Positions 25,741 through 35,420 of a DNA stretch of 64,000 nucleotides are shown here, in pieces. The stretch is from CAYFQV01 sp964413635. GTDB lineage: Bacteria; Spirochaetota; Spirochaetia; DSM-27196; PWMO01. Both the position numbers and the translations under genes were made by a program. The stretch covers positions 1 through 64,000 of the forward strand of contig CAYPTH010000002.1 of NCBI GenBank assembly GCA_964413635.1, in the 5' to 3' direction. Each line of letters starts with the position of its first letter. Position 1 is the first letter of the stretch. Below the pieces are notes generated by a model. It was given only the letters and a program-made list of their open reading frames with translations. It did no database searches and had not been told where the DNA came from.

Positions 25741-27534
25741 ATGGAATCCAACAAGCGAACTGTCACCTGTGGTGGGCTCGACAAGAGCCACATCGGCCGC
25801 GAGGTGACGCTGAACGGCTGGGTGCACCGCATCCGTGACCACGGCGGGGTCACGTTCATCAACCTGAGAGATCGATACGGAATCACCCAGGTCCTGGTCG
25901 ACCCGACTGCGCACCCGGAGGCCGCTTCACCGGCGAGCCAACTCAAGATGGAGTATTGCCTTGCGGTTCAGGGTTTGGTGCGATCTCGTCCCGACGATAT
26001 GGTAAACCCGGACATGCCGACGGGCGAGATCGAGGTGGAGGCGACGGCAGTCCATGTCCTGTCGACATCCGAAACGCTGCCCTTCATGATCGATGAGCAA
26101 AGCGATGCCAGGGACGAGTTACGCCAGAAATACCGCTACTTGGATCTCCGCTCCTTTTCCATGCAGCGCAAGCTGAAACTCCGCCACAACGTGACTTTTG
26201 CGGTCCGAGAGTTCCTCCATCAGAGAGACTTTCTCGAAATCGAAACACCGACCCTCATCAAGAGTACACCGGAGGGTGCGCGCGACTTCCTCGTGCCGTC
26301 TCGACTGCAGCCGGGGCGTTTCTACGCCCTTCCGCAGTCGCCTCAGTTGTACAAGCAGATCCTCATGGTATCCGGCTTTGATCGCTACTTTCAGCTGGCC
26401 CACTGCTTTCGTGACGAAGACCTTCGGGGCGACCGGCAGCCTGAGCACACGCAGATCGATATGGAGATGAGCTTTGTCGCCAAGGAAGATATCTTCGAGG
26501 TAATCGAAGGCATGCTGGCGAAAGTTTTCGAGAACGCCATGGGAGCGGAGCTCGCCCTCCCGTTTCCTCGCCTGTCGTATCAAGAAGCAATGGAGAGCTA
26601 CGGATCCGACAAGCCGGATCTGCGCTACGACCTGCCCTTGCGCGACTTCGACGCGGTCGCAGCCGACTCGGACTTCGGTGTCTTCCGGAGCGTCGTCGAA
26701 TCCGGAGGAACCGTTCGTGTCCTGCGCGCCCCCGGCTGCGCCGGCTACTCGCGAAAGCAAATCGACGAGCTCGAAGGAACCGCGAAGGTATACGGAGCGA
26801 AGGGCTTGGCGTGGATGAAGGTCGGCGACTCCGGTGAGCTTGAAGGTGGCGTGTCGAAGTTCTTCCAGGATCGTTCACAAGCCGTCATGGATGCCGCCGG
26901 CGCAGAGGCGGGAGACCTTCTCCTCTTCGTTGCAGACACGTGGAAGACGGCGGTTACCGCCCTCGGGGCGGTTCGTCGCGCCGTCGCACGGGATCTGAAG
27001 TTGGCGGAGGGACAAGCCTTCCGCTTCGCGTGGATCGTTGACTTTCCCCTATTCGAGTGGAACGAAGAGGAAAACGGCTGGGATCCGGCCCACCACATGT
27101 TCACCATGCCACAGGAGCAGTACCTTGAAAGCTTGGAAGAAGAGCCCGGCGCCGTGAAGGGAGACCTCTACGACCTGGTCTGTAACGGCGTGGAGCTCGG
27201 GTCGGGGTCGATCCGTATTCAAGACCCTGACTTGCAGCGACGCATCTTCCAGATTGTCGGCTTTTCGGAGGAAGAGGCGCAGCGACGTTTCGGGTTCCTC
27301 CTCGAAGCCTTTAGGTTCGGGGCCCCGCCCCACGGAGGCATCGCCCTTGGCTTGGATCGGCTCGTCATGCTGCTTGCGGGAGAGGAGAGTATCCGAGAGG
27401 TGATGACCTTTCCCAAAAACAGCCTCGGGGCTACACCAATGGACGAGTCGCCCTCCGAGGTGGACCCGATTCAACTGAAAGAGCTCGGTATCCGGCTGAT
27501 CGAGACGCAGCAGACTGCGGCGGGAAGCGAATAG
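25741..27534 (+). CDS. aspS: Aspartyl-tRNA synthetase
   Basis: 597 residues, the bacterial class IIb length. N-terminal OB-fold anticodon domain (VTLNGWVHRIRDHGG), class II motif 2 region (FQLAHCFRDEDLRGDRQ), the bacterial GAD insertion in the middle, and motif 3 GGIALGLDRLVMLL near the C-terminus. It charges tRNA-Asp; whether it also acts on tRNA-Asn (non-discriminating) is not clear from sequence. The ATG at 25741 has no Shine-Dalgarno. serA follows after 27 bases. Confidence 0.97.
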   Translation: MESNKRTVTCGGLDKSHIGREVTLNGWVHRIRDHGGVTFINLRDRYGITQVLVDPTAHPEAASPASQLKMEYCLAVQGLVRSRPDDMVNPDMPTGEIEVEATAVHVLSTSETLPFMIDEQSDARDELRQKYRYLDLRSFSMQRKLKLRHNVTFAVREFLHQRDFLEIETPTLIKSTPEGARDFLVPSRLQPGRFYALPQSPQLYKQILMVSGFDRYFQLAHCFRDEDLRGDRQPEHTQIDMEMSFVAKEDIFEVIEGMLAKVFENAMGAELALPFPRLSYQEAMESYGSDKPDLRYDLPLRDFDAVAADSDFGVFRSVVESGGTVRVLRAPGCAGYSRKQIDELEGTAKVYGAKGLAWMKVGDSGELEGGVSKFFQDRSQAVMDAAGAEAGDLLLFVADTWKTAVTALGAVRRAVARDLKLAEGQAFRFAWIVDFPLFEWNEEENGWDPAHHMFTMPQEQYLESLEEEPGAVKGDLYDLVCNGVELGSGSIRIQDPDLQRRIFQIVGFSEEEAQRRFGFLLEAFRFGAPPHGGIALGLDRLVMLLAGEESIREVMTFPKNSLGATPMDESPSEVDPIQLKELGIRLIETQQTAAGSE

Positions 27535-27561
27535 CTGGAACCGCAAAAGAGGAGTATTTCC

Positions 27562-28731
27562 ATGTTCCGAATACAGACTTTCAACAAGATCGCCGAGAAA
27601 GGCCTATCGCTCTTGCCGTCGGATAGCTTCGATGTCGGACCCGATGTCGAAAATCCCGACGCCATCCTGCTTCGTAGTCACAAGCTCCATGACATGGAGT
27701 TCGACGGAGCGGTCAAGGCAATCGCCCGCGCCGGCGCCGGCGTAAACAACATTCCCGTTGATCGGTGTACCGAAAACGGGGTCGTCGTGTTCAACACGCC
27801 GGGAGCCAACGCAAACAGCGTGAAGGAGCTCGTGATAAGCGGCCTCCTCCTGTCCTCCCGGCGCATCCATGAAGGTCTCAGTTGGGTACGCTCAATCGAG
27901 TCTTCTGATGACGTTACGAAGCTCGTCGAGAAGGAGAAATCCTCCTTCGCGGGCCCGGAGATAGCCGGCAAGACCCTCGGCGTTGTCGGGCTCGGGGCCA
28001 TTGGTGTCATGGTCGCGAATGCCGCCATGAGTCTCGGGATGGACGTCATCGGGTTTGATCCCTACCTCTCCGTAGAATCTGCCTGGGGACTTTCCCGGTC
28101 GGTCCGCCGTGCCAAGAGCTTGGACGCACTTCTGGGGGAGTCGGACTACATTTCGCTCCATGTTCCCCTCAATGACGGCACTGAGCACATGATCGGGCAG
28201 AAGGCCGTGGCGAAGATCAAGAACGGAGCGAGACTCCTCAACTTTGCACGTGGCGGCTTGGTAGATACCAAGGCGGTACTTGGCGCGTTGGAACGCGGTG
28301 TTCTGAGTAGCTACGTCACGGACTTTCCGGAACCTGACCTCGCAAAGAACGAGAAGGTGCTCGCGATCCCCCATCTTGGTGCATCGACTCCGGAAGCCGA
28401 GGAGAACTGCGCGATCATGGCGGCTCGTCAACTCAGGGCCTTTCTCGAAACCGGGAACATTGTGAACTCGGTAAACTTTCCGAATTGCGAAGTAGACTAC
28501 ACCGATCGGACCAGAATCGTGATCGCGAACCGAAACATCCCGAATATGGTCGGTCAATACACCACCGTCCTGGCGAAGGCCGGGATCAACATTCTCGATC
28601 TCCTCAACCGGCATCGGGAAGACGTGGCGTACAACATTATCGATCTGGAACGGTCGCCGTCTCCGGAGACCCTGGATGAGATCCGGGAGATCGATGGTGT
28701 AATCTCGGTTCGCGAGATCAACCACCGCTAA
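27562..28731 (+). CDS. serA: D-3-phosphoglycerate dehydrogenase with C-terminal ACT domain
   Basis: 389 residues. NAD-binding motif GLGAIG at 143-148; catalytic residues Arg230 (NFARGG), Glu257 (FPEP) and His271 (PHLGAST). A short ACT domain (about 318-389) would bind an amino acid, usually serine, as feedback inhibitor. It catalyses the first step of serine synthesis. The intervening-domain-free short form is common in spirochaetes and Bacteroidetes. Shine-Dalgarno AAGAGGAG sits before the ATG. Confidence 0.94.
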   Translation: MFRIQTFNKIAEKGLSLLPSDSFDVGPDVENPDAILLRSHKLHDMEFDGAVKAIARAGAGVNNIPVDRCTENGVVVFNTPGANANSVKELVISGLLLSSRRIHEGLSWVRSIESSDDVTKLVEKEKSSFAGPEIAGKTLGVVGLGAIGVMVANAAMSLGMDVIGFDPYLSVESAWGLSRSVRRAKSLDALLGESDYISLHVPLNDGTEHMIGQKAVAKIKNGARLLNFARGGLVDTKAVLGALERGVLSSYVTDFPEPDLAKNEKVLAIPHLGASTPEAEENCAIMAARQLRAFLETGNIVNSVNFPNCEVDYTDRTRIVIANRNIPNMVGQYTTVLAKAGINILDLLNRHREDVAYNIIDLERSPSPETLDEIREIDGVISVREINHR

Positions 28732-28753
28732 ACCTCAGTCTCTGGAGGCTTCC

Positions 28754-29818
28754 ATGCCACGCAGCGCAGTACAGTATGGCGCCGGTGCGCGCGCACTTGT
28801 CCTGCTGATTTTGACCTTCATCCTCGTTGGAGGAATGGCCTTTGCCGGCGGGAACAAGGAGACCTACCGGGATCTCGAGGATGGGCTCTACGCCGAGGTG
28901 ACGACGGAGAAGGGCACCATCCTCATCGACCTCAAGTACAAGCAGGTTCCGCTGACCGTGGCCAATTTCGTCGGTCTGGCCGAAGGAACGATAGCGCACA
29001 GCCAGGGAGACGGTTCCTTCTACGACGGGCTCACCTTCCACCGCGTTGAAAAGGACTTTGTCATACAGGGAGGCGATCCGGCGGGAGACGGCACCGGCGG
29101 TCCCGGCTACAGGATACCGACGGAGACGCACCAATCCCTCACGCACTCCGGGGCGGGCATTGTTGCCATGGCGAACTCCGGTCCGAATCGGAACGGAAGT
29201 CAGTTCTACATTACCTTGCGAGCGACACCGTGGCTCGATGGGAACTACAGCATCTTCGGTGAGGTAGTTCGGGGCATGGAAACCGTGAACGAAATCGAGC
29301 AGGGTGACGTGATTCAAGAAGTGAATATCGTCCGAAAGGGAAACGAGGCAAAGGAGTTCGCCACCGACCAGGAAAGCTTCGATGAGCTACTCCTAGAGAA
29401 GCGAGGTGAGGTCGAGAAGGGACGGGAGACTGCCCTCGCGAGCCAGGAAGCGTACATTGAGCGCAATTGGCCTGAGGCGCAACGCATGGAGAACGGCATT
29501 CGCTACGTGATCGAGGAGGAGGGTAGCGGCCCGAAACCAAATGCGAATGACACGGTCGCCGTGCACTACACCGGCTCGCTTTTGACCGGTATGCCCTTTG
29601 AGACCACCGAGAACCAGGACGCGCCGGCAGTCTTCAATCTGGGCGAGATCCGCACCATTCCCGGCTGGGAAGCGACGCTCCGCGATATGCGCCCCGGCGA
29701 GAAACGCACCGCCATTATTCCGCCCGACCTCGGCTTCGGCGAGCAGGGTCGTCAGGGGCTGATTCCGCCCAACTCGTACCTGGTTTTCGAAGTCGAGTTG
29801 GTGAACGTCAACCCCTAA
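28754..29818 (+). CDS. Exported dual peptidyl-prolyl isomerase: cyclophilin-FKBP fusion
   Basis: 354 residues. A signal peptide (hydrophobic core about 14-28, likely cut after AFA) targets it to the periplasm. A cyclophilin domain spans about 45-200 (GLTFHRVEKDFVIQGGDP, NSGPNRNGSQFYIT), joined by a charged helix to an FKBP domain at about 255-354 (VAVHYTGSLLTG, PGWEATLRDMRPGEKR, GLIPPNSYLVFEVEL). The same order is known from the CFBP protein of Treponema denticola. It should speed prolyl isomerisation of envelope proteins. GGAGG lies 7 bases before the ATG, 22 bases after serA. Confidence 0.95.
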   Translation: MPRSAVQYGAGARALVLLILTFILVGGMAFAGGNKETYRDLEDGLYAEVTTEKGTILIDLKYKQVPLTVANFVGLAEGTIAHSQGDGSFYDGLTFHRVEKDFVIQGGDPAGDGTGGPGYRIPTETHQSLTHSGAGIVAMANSGPNRNGSQFYITLRATPWLDGNYSIFGEVVRGMETVNEIEQGDVIQEVNIVRKGNEAKEFATDQESFDELLLEKRGEVEKGRETALASQEAYIERNWPEAQRMENGIRYVIEEEGSGPKPNANDTVAVHYTGSLLTGMPFETTENQDAPAVFNLGEIRTIPGWEATLRDMRPGEKRTAIIPPDLGFGEQGRQGLIPPNSYLVFEVELVNVNP

Positions 29819-29846
29819 GAACCCTTGAGAACCTGGCCCGGCGCGC

Positions 29847-31784
29847 CTACTGGTTTTCGTCGAGCTCTTCGTAGGCGGTACGAAGGTCTTCGAGCTGACT
29901 CACAAGCTCTTTGGATTGCGCCTCAATGCCTGCAGCAACGTCGCGGGTGTCGGAGGCCGTCTTCAGTCGAACCATCTCAATGCGGACGTTCTTCATCATG
30001 TTGACGCCCGAGTTAATGCGGAGGGCTATCATCTCGCGCTCGGAAACCAGCGCCTCGATCGATCTGCGTTGCTTCTCCAGCTCACCGATGGTTTCATCGT
30101 ACTGCCGCTGCAGACGCTGTTCCTCCGTGTTCTCACGCTTCCGTCGAAGCTGGGCGAGCTCCCGCTCGAGCTCGCGCACTGAATGAGCGTCAATCACATC
30201 ATCGAGCTCTTGCCCACGCTCCGTTAAGGCGCGCACCTGCTCGACGTAATTCGACAACAGCTTCTCGAAGTCCTCTCCGAGCACATCGGAGCGCCGGCCG
30301 AGCGCTTCCATCTGGCCGAGAATGCCTTCCTGCAATTCCTCAGCCTGCTCAACGGGAGAGGCGTCTGGGTTGATGGCGGAGGCTCGCGGTGCCGGTGTCT
30401 GCGCGGCGATCTGCTGCAACTCCGCCGTCAGCTTGCGCTCCTTTGACCGGAACGCCGGATAGTGTGACAGCACCCCAATGGCCATGCCGCCGACGGGAAA
30501 GACAAACCACGGGAAGCCCGGCGACACGATCATGTTCAAGGCAAAGAGAAAGATCGATGTCGCCCCATTCGAAATGAGGTGCGACTGAAATGAGTTGCGT
30601 GCACGGGTCAGACGCCGCAATACGCGCAGCTTGTCGCGGGTGGGATTGCGCATCTTCCGGAGCTCTCGTACCTCCCGCCGGCGTTGCCGGAGCTGTGCCC
30701 AGTGACTCGCCATGCCAATGCCCCACGCCATGGCGGGAATAGCCAACCACGGAAGTGCTCCGACGACGGCGCCAACGGTGATAAGCATCCCGTTGACCCC
30801 AATGTAGCTGATCAGATGGCCGCGGAAGCCGCTTCTGACCTGCTCGAAAGAGCGCTCCGTCTGCTCGCGGTAGCTCTTCACCACCGGGTCCCGCGTCGGA
30901 GCGCGCCCGCCGGCAAAGCGTCTCGAGAGGACCTGATCCCAGGCGGACTCGATCTCCCGATCCTCTCGCTCATCGCCGAAGCCGCGCCGAGAAGGCAGGA
31001 TCGCTTCAAGGGCTTCGTCGGATCGGCGCCCACGCTCGGCGGGACGGCCGGTACCGCGCTCGGGCCCGCTGCCGCCACGGCCCCGGGCCAGGAAGCCCGC
31101 GGCGGCCAAGTTGTAGAGCGCCCGGCGCTCCTCCGGCGTTCGAACGTCCAAGGCGTCGTAGGCCTCGCCCAAGGTCAGCCGCCGGCCGCGCCGCTTCATC
31201 TCTTGCAGGAGGCGTGTCTTGACTTCCGAGCTCTCGGGAGGCGCAGCGCTCCCGCGCGCCTCGGTGCCACCGTGGTCTTGCTCCGCCTGCTCGGGCGCGA
31301 GGGTGTACCACGCCATGCCGCCGCTCTGTTCACTGCCGCGAACCCAGCGCGAATCCAGTGACGCCGCCTGTGCAACCGCTTCCGTGACGGAAATACCGCC
31401 GGGGCGAGTTATGCCACGCAACTCGAGGACGGTCGCCATGGTCTCGCCATAGTAGTTGCCCTCTCGCTCGGCAAGCTCGCCCTCGTGCACAGCCACCCGA
31501 AGCATGAGCGGCAGCGCATCGGCGGCACCACGGCGATTCCGCATACCGGTTTGAAGTCTTTCGGCGCAGGCAACGGCGTCGGCGGCCTTTTGAAAGGAGA
31601 CGAGAAATGTGTCACCCGTGTTCGAAAGAATCTCGCCATGGTACTCTCGGGCGAGCCGCTTGAGCAGACCGGTGTAATGGTCGAGCTCCTCCAGGGCGCG
31701 CATCTCGTGCGTCTCCAGGAGCCGGGAGAAGTCAACGACATCTGTGGATAGGAGCGCCTTGGCGCCACCCGAGGAATCGGCCAT
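29847..31784 (-). CDS. Class III cyclase-like domain, two 2TM domains and coiled coil
   Basis: About 645 residues from the ATG at 31784 (an ATG two codons earlier, at 31790, is too near the promoter). N-terminal domain (about 9-165) matches adenylate cyclases of the type STDVVDFSRLL ... NTGDTFLVSF, but the usual VNxAARLE with catalytic Asn and Arg reads METMATVLEL-like (ETMATVLELRG), so activity is doubtful. A winged-helix-like segment follows (about 185-245), then two 2TM domains (HLISYIGVNGML ... MAWGIGMASHW and HLISNGATSIFLF ... MAIGVLSHYP), and a long C-terminal coiled coil (about 480-645). It is divergent from radA. Confidence 0.82.
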   Translation of the reverse strand: MADSSGGAKALLSTDVVDFSRLLETHEMRALEELDHYTGLLKRLAREYHGEILSNTGDTFLVSFQKAADAVACAERLQTGMRNRRGAADALPLMLRVAVHEGELAEREGNYYGETMATVLELRGITRPGGISVTEAVAQAASLDSRWVRGSEQSGGMAWYTLAPEQAEQDHGGTEARGSAAPPESSEVKTRLLQEMKRRGRRLTLGEAYDALDVRTPEERRALYNLAAAGFLARGRGGSGPERGTGRPAERGRRSDEALEAILPSRRGFGDEREDREIESAWDQVLSRRFAGGRAPTRDPVVKSYREQTERSFEQVRSGFRGHLISYIGVNGMLITVGAVVGALPWLAIPAMAWGIGMASHWAQLRQRRREVRELRKMRNPTRDKLRVLRRLTRARNSFQSHLISNGATSIFLFALNMIVSPGFPWFVFPVGGMAIGVLSHYPAFRSKERKLTAELQQIAAQTPAPRASAINPDASPVEQAEELQEGILGQMEALGRRSDVLGEDFEKLLSNYVEQVRALTERGQELDDVIDAHSVRELERELAQLRRKRENTEEQRLQRQYDETIGELEKQRRSIEALVSEREMIALRINSGVNMMKNVRIEMVRLKTASDTRDVAAGIEAQSKELVSQLEDLRTAYEELDENQ

Positions 31785-31793
31785 GGCCATGAC

Positions 31794-31822
31794 ACAATAC
31801 GGTTGCCGTGCACTTGCGTCAA
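31794..31822 (-). promoter_or_regulatory. Promoter of the cyclase-2TM gene
   Basis: On the minus strand, -35 TTGACG (31822-31817), 17-base spacer, -10 TATTGT (31799-31794). The -10 ends 3 bases before one ATG (31790) and 9 before the next in-frame ATG (31784), so a leaderless transcript starting at 31784 is likely. Confidence 0.65.
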
Positions 31823-31858
31823 GCAAGCCCCGAGGTCGCCCTCCCTTACGGAGCCGAA

Positions 31859-33256
31859 ATGAAGAAACGTGAACGAAGCACCTTTGAGTGTAGCGAGTGC
31901 GGCCACTCCGCGGCGAAGTGGCTCGGAAAGTGTCCCGCCTGCGGCGCCTGGAACAGCTTTGTTGAGATCCCGGCGAGCTTCGGCGCCGGCGGCGGCGCCT
32001 CACCCGCTGGTGCCGCCTCAGCGGGTGGCGAGTCCAATGCGAGGGGTCGACAATCCGTCAGCCTTTCCGAGATCGATGTCGATGCCGTGCCGCAACGTCC
32101 GACGGAGATTCGTGAGCTCGACCGCGTTCTCGGCGGTGGCATAACCCCGGGGGGATCGGTTCTTCTCGGCGGTCCTCCGGGAATCGGCAAGTCGACCCTC
32201 ATGCTGCAGCTCGCGGCCCGATCCGGCGCGGCGCAAACGCTCTATGTGACGGCGGAAGAGCCCTTGCACCAGGTTGGGCGACGGGCGCAGCGTCTCGGTG
32301 TTTCGACAGACTCGGTGGAGATCCTCTCAACCACACAGCTCGAAGAGGTGCAGGCTGCAGTCGCTCGCCGGCCGCCGGAGATCCTCATCGTAGATTCGAT
32401 TCAGACCCTCTACACACGGGAGGCGGGGACCGTCCCCGGACTGGCGGCGCAGGTGCGCAGCTGCAGCTTCGCCCTCCTGGAGTGGGGCCGTGAGCACGGC
32501 GCTTCGGTCTTTCTCATTGCCCATGTGACGAAGGAGGGATCCATTGCCGGTCCGAAGCTTCTCGAACACATGGTCGATACGGTGCTCTACTTCGAGGAGA
32601 CCGAGGGCACGCTCAGGGTGGTTCGGGCGGCGAAGAATCGCTTCGGCCCGACCGACGAGGTTGCCCTGTTCCGCATGAACGAGAAGGGACTTGCGGAGGT
32701 GGCCGACCCCGGCGGGGCGTTCATGACTACGAGAACGAGCGTTCCGCCGGGCGTTGCCGTGGCGCCGGTCTTCGAGGGATCACGCGTCTTCCTCGTGGAG
32801 GTGCAAGCGCTCACGGTACCGGCAAAGAGCGGCGTCTCTCGAACCTACTCGGACCGTGTGGACTCCGGCCGCGTCTCGCGAGTCGCCGCGGTCTTGGAGA
32901 AACACCTCGGGGTGAGTTTCTCCGATCAGGACCTCTACGTGAACATTGCCGGCGGACTGAAGGTCCGGGAAGTCGGCATTGAGCTTCCGCTGGCCATGGC
33001 GCTCTACTCCGCCCGGACGGGCATCCCCCTTCCATCGGGCACTGCGATCATCGGGGAAGTGAGTCTCGCGGGAGAGGTGCGCCCCGTGGGTCATACCCGA
33101 GGGCGCGCCAAGGCGGCTCGCGATCTCGGCTACGCGACGGTAATTGCACCCTCCCCCGGCTACGGCGAGGAAGAAGGCGACGTCTCCTGGGACACGGTGG
33201 AGACGGTGGCGGATGCGGTGAAACGGAGCTTCGGCGCGAAGGCAAGCGGTCGCTGA
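31859..33256 (+). CDS. radA: DNA repair protein RadA/Sms
   Basis: 465 residues from the ATG at 31859 (GGAG 5 bases upstream); an upstream in-frame start adds nothing family-like. N-terminal zinc finger CSECGHSAAKWLGKCPAC, RecA-like ATPase with Walker A GGPPGIGKST, the RadA-specific KNRFG motif, and a C-terminal Lon-type fold without protease residues (YVNIAGGLKV, IGEVSLAGEVRPVG). It drives branch migration in homologous recombination. A low-complexity Ala/Gly stretch follows the zinc finger. Confidence 0.96.
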   Translation: MKKRERSTFECSECGHSAAKWLGKCPACGAWNSFVEIPASFGAGGGASPAGAASAGGESNARGRQSVSLSEIDVDAVPQRPTEIRELDRVLGGGITPGGSVLLGGPPGIGKSTLMLQLAARSGAAQTLYVTAEEPLHQVGRRAQRLGVSTDSVEILSTTQLEEVQAAVARRPPEILIVDSIQTLYTREAGTVPGLAAQVRSCSFALLEWGREHGASVFLIAHVTKEGSIAGPKLLEHMVDTVLYFEETEGTLRVVRAAKNRFGPTDEVALFRMNEKGLAEVADPGGAFMTTRTSVPPGVAVAPVFEGSRVFLVEVQALTVPAKSGVSRTYSDRVDSGRVSRVAAVLEKHLGVSFSDQDLYVNIAGGLKVREVGIELPLAMALYSARTGIPLPSGTAIIGEVSLAGEVRPVGHTRGRAKAARDLGYATVIAPSPGYGEEEGDVSWDTVETVADAVKRSFGAKASGR

Positions 33257-33271
33257 GGCCGTTCGGCCGGT

Positions 33272-34447
33272 CTATCCCACGCCGGGAAAGAGGAGCGGAA
33301 AGGCGACAAAGGTGCCGATTGCGCTTCCCAAGCTGGACAGGAAGAAGACCAGAAGGATCCGGGTGACCCGATTGCGGTAGAAGCCGCGAATGGAAACGAT
33401 GTCGTCTTGCAAGGCCTCCAGGTCGCTCACCCGCGGCTTCCTGACCACCGCCTCGATCAATCCGGACACCAGTCCTACCCCTACTGTCGGATTCATTGAG
33501 GTGAAAGGGGCCGCCACGAAGGAAAGGACGACCGTCACCGGATGCGCAAGGGCGACAATCGCACCGACCGCCGACAGCGTGCCGTTCACCAGGATCCAGC
33601 GGTAGAGACGCTGCAGTCCGCCCTGCCAACCGGCATCAATGAAGCCCCAGACAATTAGGCCCACCACCGCCGCCGGAATGATCCAGGGAAGGATGCGGCT
33701 CACGACCTTCCGCGGGGGTACGGTATCGATGTCATCGAGCGAGGCGGGTGCACTGCCCGCTTCCAGCTTCTCGAACCACCGCTTGATCCCGGGAACGTGT
33801 CCGGCCCCGACGACGGCAACGATTCTTCGCTCCTGACTCTCGTATATGCGGGTTGCAAGGTAGCGGTCGCGCTCGTCGATCAGCACCTCTTTCGCCGAGG
33901 GGAGATAGGCCGCAAGCTCTCGCAACATGCCCTCGAGAGCGTCCTGCTCCTTGAGTTGCTCGAGGTCCTCCTCGGTGAGCTTCTCCTTTGAGACCACGGA
34001 GGTCAGGAGCGCGGCGAGCATCTTCATCTTCCCCCAGAGGGAAGATTTCGCCCAGGCTCGGCGCAGCGTGACCTGGATCTCGCGGTCGCAGAAGGAGTAG
34101 GGGATGTCGCGCTCGTCAGCGATATTGATTGCGGCGCGCATTTCTTCGCCGGGCTTCGTCCCGAGATCAACTCCCATCCGCTTCTGAAATGAGGATAGTG
34201 CGAGGTTGCCGAGGAGCAGGAAGCCCTGTCGCCGGCGAATCACCTTGTAGACGTCGAGGTTCTTCCACGAGCTGCCGTCCCGCAGCTGAGCGTACCGGGA
34301 CGCGTCGATCTCCACACAGACGCGCTCAGGCTCGTGTTCGTCTACGGCGGAGCGCACATCCTCGACGCTCTGTGAGGAGATGTGCGCGGTTCCCACAAGG
34401 GTTATCTCTTTGTCGCCAACTGTCACGGTGTTGTATGTCGCGGGCAT
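33272..34447 (-). CDS. TraB/PrgY-family membrane protein
   Basis: 391 residues from the ATG at 34447; GGAAG lies about 8 bases upstream. The N-terminal TraB domain has ITLVGTAHISSQSV, the ERVCVEIDASRY stretch, the ARE DERDRYLATRI region and VVGAGHVPGI, i.e. the GTxH, GxH and E motifs thought to form a metalloprotease-like active site. At least four membrane helices follow in the C-terminal 160 residues, which is the PrgY arrangement. In enterococci PrgY blocks peptide pheromone; the role elsewhere is unknown. It is 16 bases downstream of the DHH gene. Confidence 0.88.
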   Translation of the reverse strand: MPATYNTVTVGDKEITLVGTAHISSQSVEDVRSAVDEHEPERVCVEIDASRYAQLRDGSSWKNLDVYKVIRRRQGFLLLGNLALSSFQKRMGVDLGTKPGEEMRAAINIADERDIPYSFCDREIQVTLRRAWAKSSLWGKMKMLAALLTSVVSKEKLTEEDLEQLKEQDALEGMLRELAAYLPSAKEVLIDERDRYLATRIYESQERRIVAVVGAGHVPGIKRWFEKLEAGSAPASLDDIDTVPPRKVVSRILPWIIPAAVVGLIVWGFIDAGWQGGLQRLYRWILVNGTLSAVGAIVALAHPVTVVLSFVAAPFTSMNPTVGVGLVSGLIEAVVRKPRVSDLEALQDDIVSIRGFYRNRVTRILLVFFLSSLGSAIGTFVAFPLLFPGVG

Positions 34448-34463
34448 TTTTTTGTCTTCCGTC

Positions 34464-35420
34464 TTACTGGAGTCCCATGGCTTCGAGGAAGCGCTTTCGC
34501 AGCCCTTCCTCGCCGGGGTAGAGGTCTCTCGGGATGCTGCCACCGCCCATATGAACATGTCCACCGCCGGCGCCGATTCCCTCGAGGGCCTTGCGTATGA
34601 CAACGTCCGAAGGACGGCCATAGTCCTCGCTGCGAACCGAGATGCGATACTCTTCGCGCTCCGGCTCGACAACGGCGACGAAATGAATCTCCCTGAGCCC
34701 CAGGAAGAAGTCGCCGATCAGTGCCATCACCTCGGGCGTGCTTTCCTTTTGGATTGGTACGTAGCAGAAGTCTTCCGCAACGACGCACTGGTTAATCGCC
34801 TCGCGAAACACCGACAGATCGTTGAGGGAGAGCGAGTTCTTCAAGAGGCGGCTGCCGGTCTGCCAATCGCCAATGAAGAAGAGCTTCGAGAACGCTTCAA
34901 GATCGCTGGGTGTCACGCCGCGGGTCATGAAGGCGGTGTCCATCATGAGCCCCATGAGCAGTGCCGTGGCGGTCGGCCGGTCGATATCGACCTTCGCCAC
35001 CTTGTAGTACTCATACAAAATGGTACTGCAGGCACCGTAATGGGGGCGAATGTCCCAATAGGGGCAGTCAGGCTCGGTAGGCGGCTTGTGATGGTCGACG
35101 ACACCGACCACCTCGCCGGGCATTCCTTGGATATTCCGATTCCCAATGAATCCGTCTACGACGACGATCTGCGTGTCGTCCTTCAATCCGAGCTCGCTGC
35201 AGGAGTAGATGGGAATCTCCAGGAGGCGGATCGCTTCGCTGAGAGACTCGCTCTGGATTTCGCCTCCGTAGCACAGGCGGGCATCGAGCTCGTTTTCCTG
35301 GAGCAATCGGGCAAGGGCGTAGGCCGATGCGACGGCGTCGTGATCGGGAAAGTCGTGCGCCTGGATAACAAGCGGGCGCTCCCGATCGAGGTGGGAGATC
35401 AGCTCTTGGATTCCATTCAC
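34464..35420 (-). CDS. DHH/DHHA1 phosphoesterase (NrnA-like)
   Basis: 318 residues. DHH-domain ligands occur in HDFPDHDAVASA, VVVDGF, VVDHHKPP and LMMDTAF. The DHHA1 domain ends with GAGGGHVHMGGGSI, the substrate-binding glycine/His loop. NrnA-type members degrade nanoRNA and pAp, and others hydrolyse cyclic dinucleotides; which applies here is not settled. The start codon overlaps the stop of the upstream TPR gene by four bases (ATGA), so the two are coupled. Confidence 0.9.
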   Translation of the reverse strand: MNGIQELISHLDRERPLVIQAHDFPDHDAVASAYALARLLQENELDARLCYGGEIQSESLSEAIRLLEIPIYSCSELGLKDDTQIVVVDGFIGNRNIQGMPGEVVGVVDHHKPPTEPDCPYWDIRPHYGACSTILYEYYKVAKVDIDRPTATALLMGLMMDTAFMTRGVTPSDLEAFSKLFFIGDWQTGSRLLKNSLSLNDLSVFREAINQCVVAEDFCYVPIQKESTPEVMALIGDFFLGLREIHFVAVVEPEREEYRISVRSEDYGRPSDVVIRKALEGIGAGGGHVHMGGGSIPRDLYPGEEGLRKRFLEAMGLQ

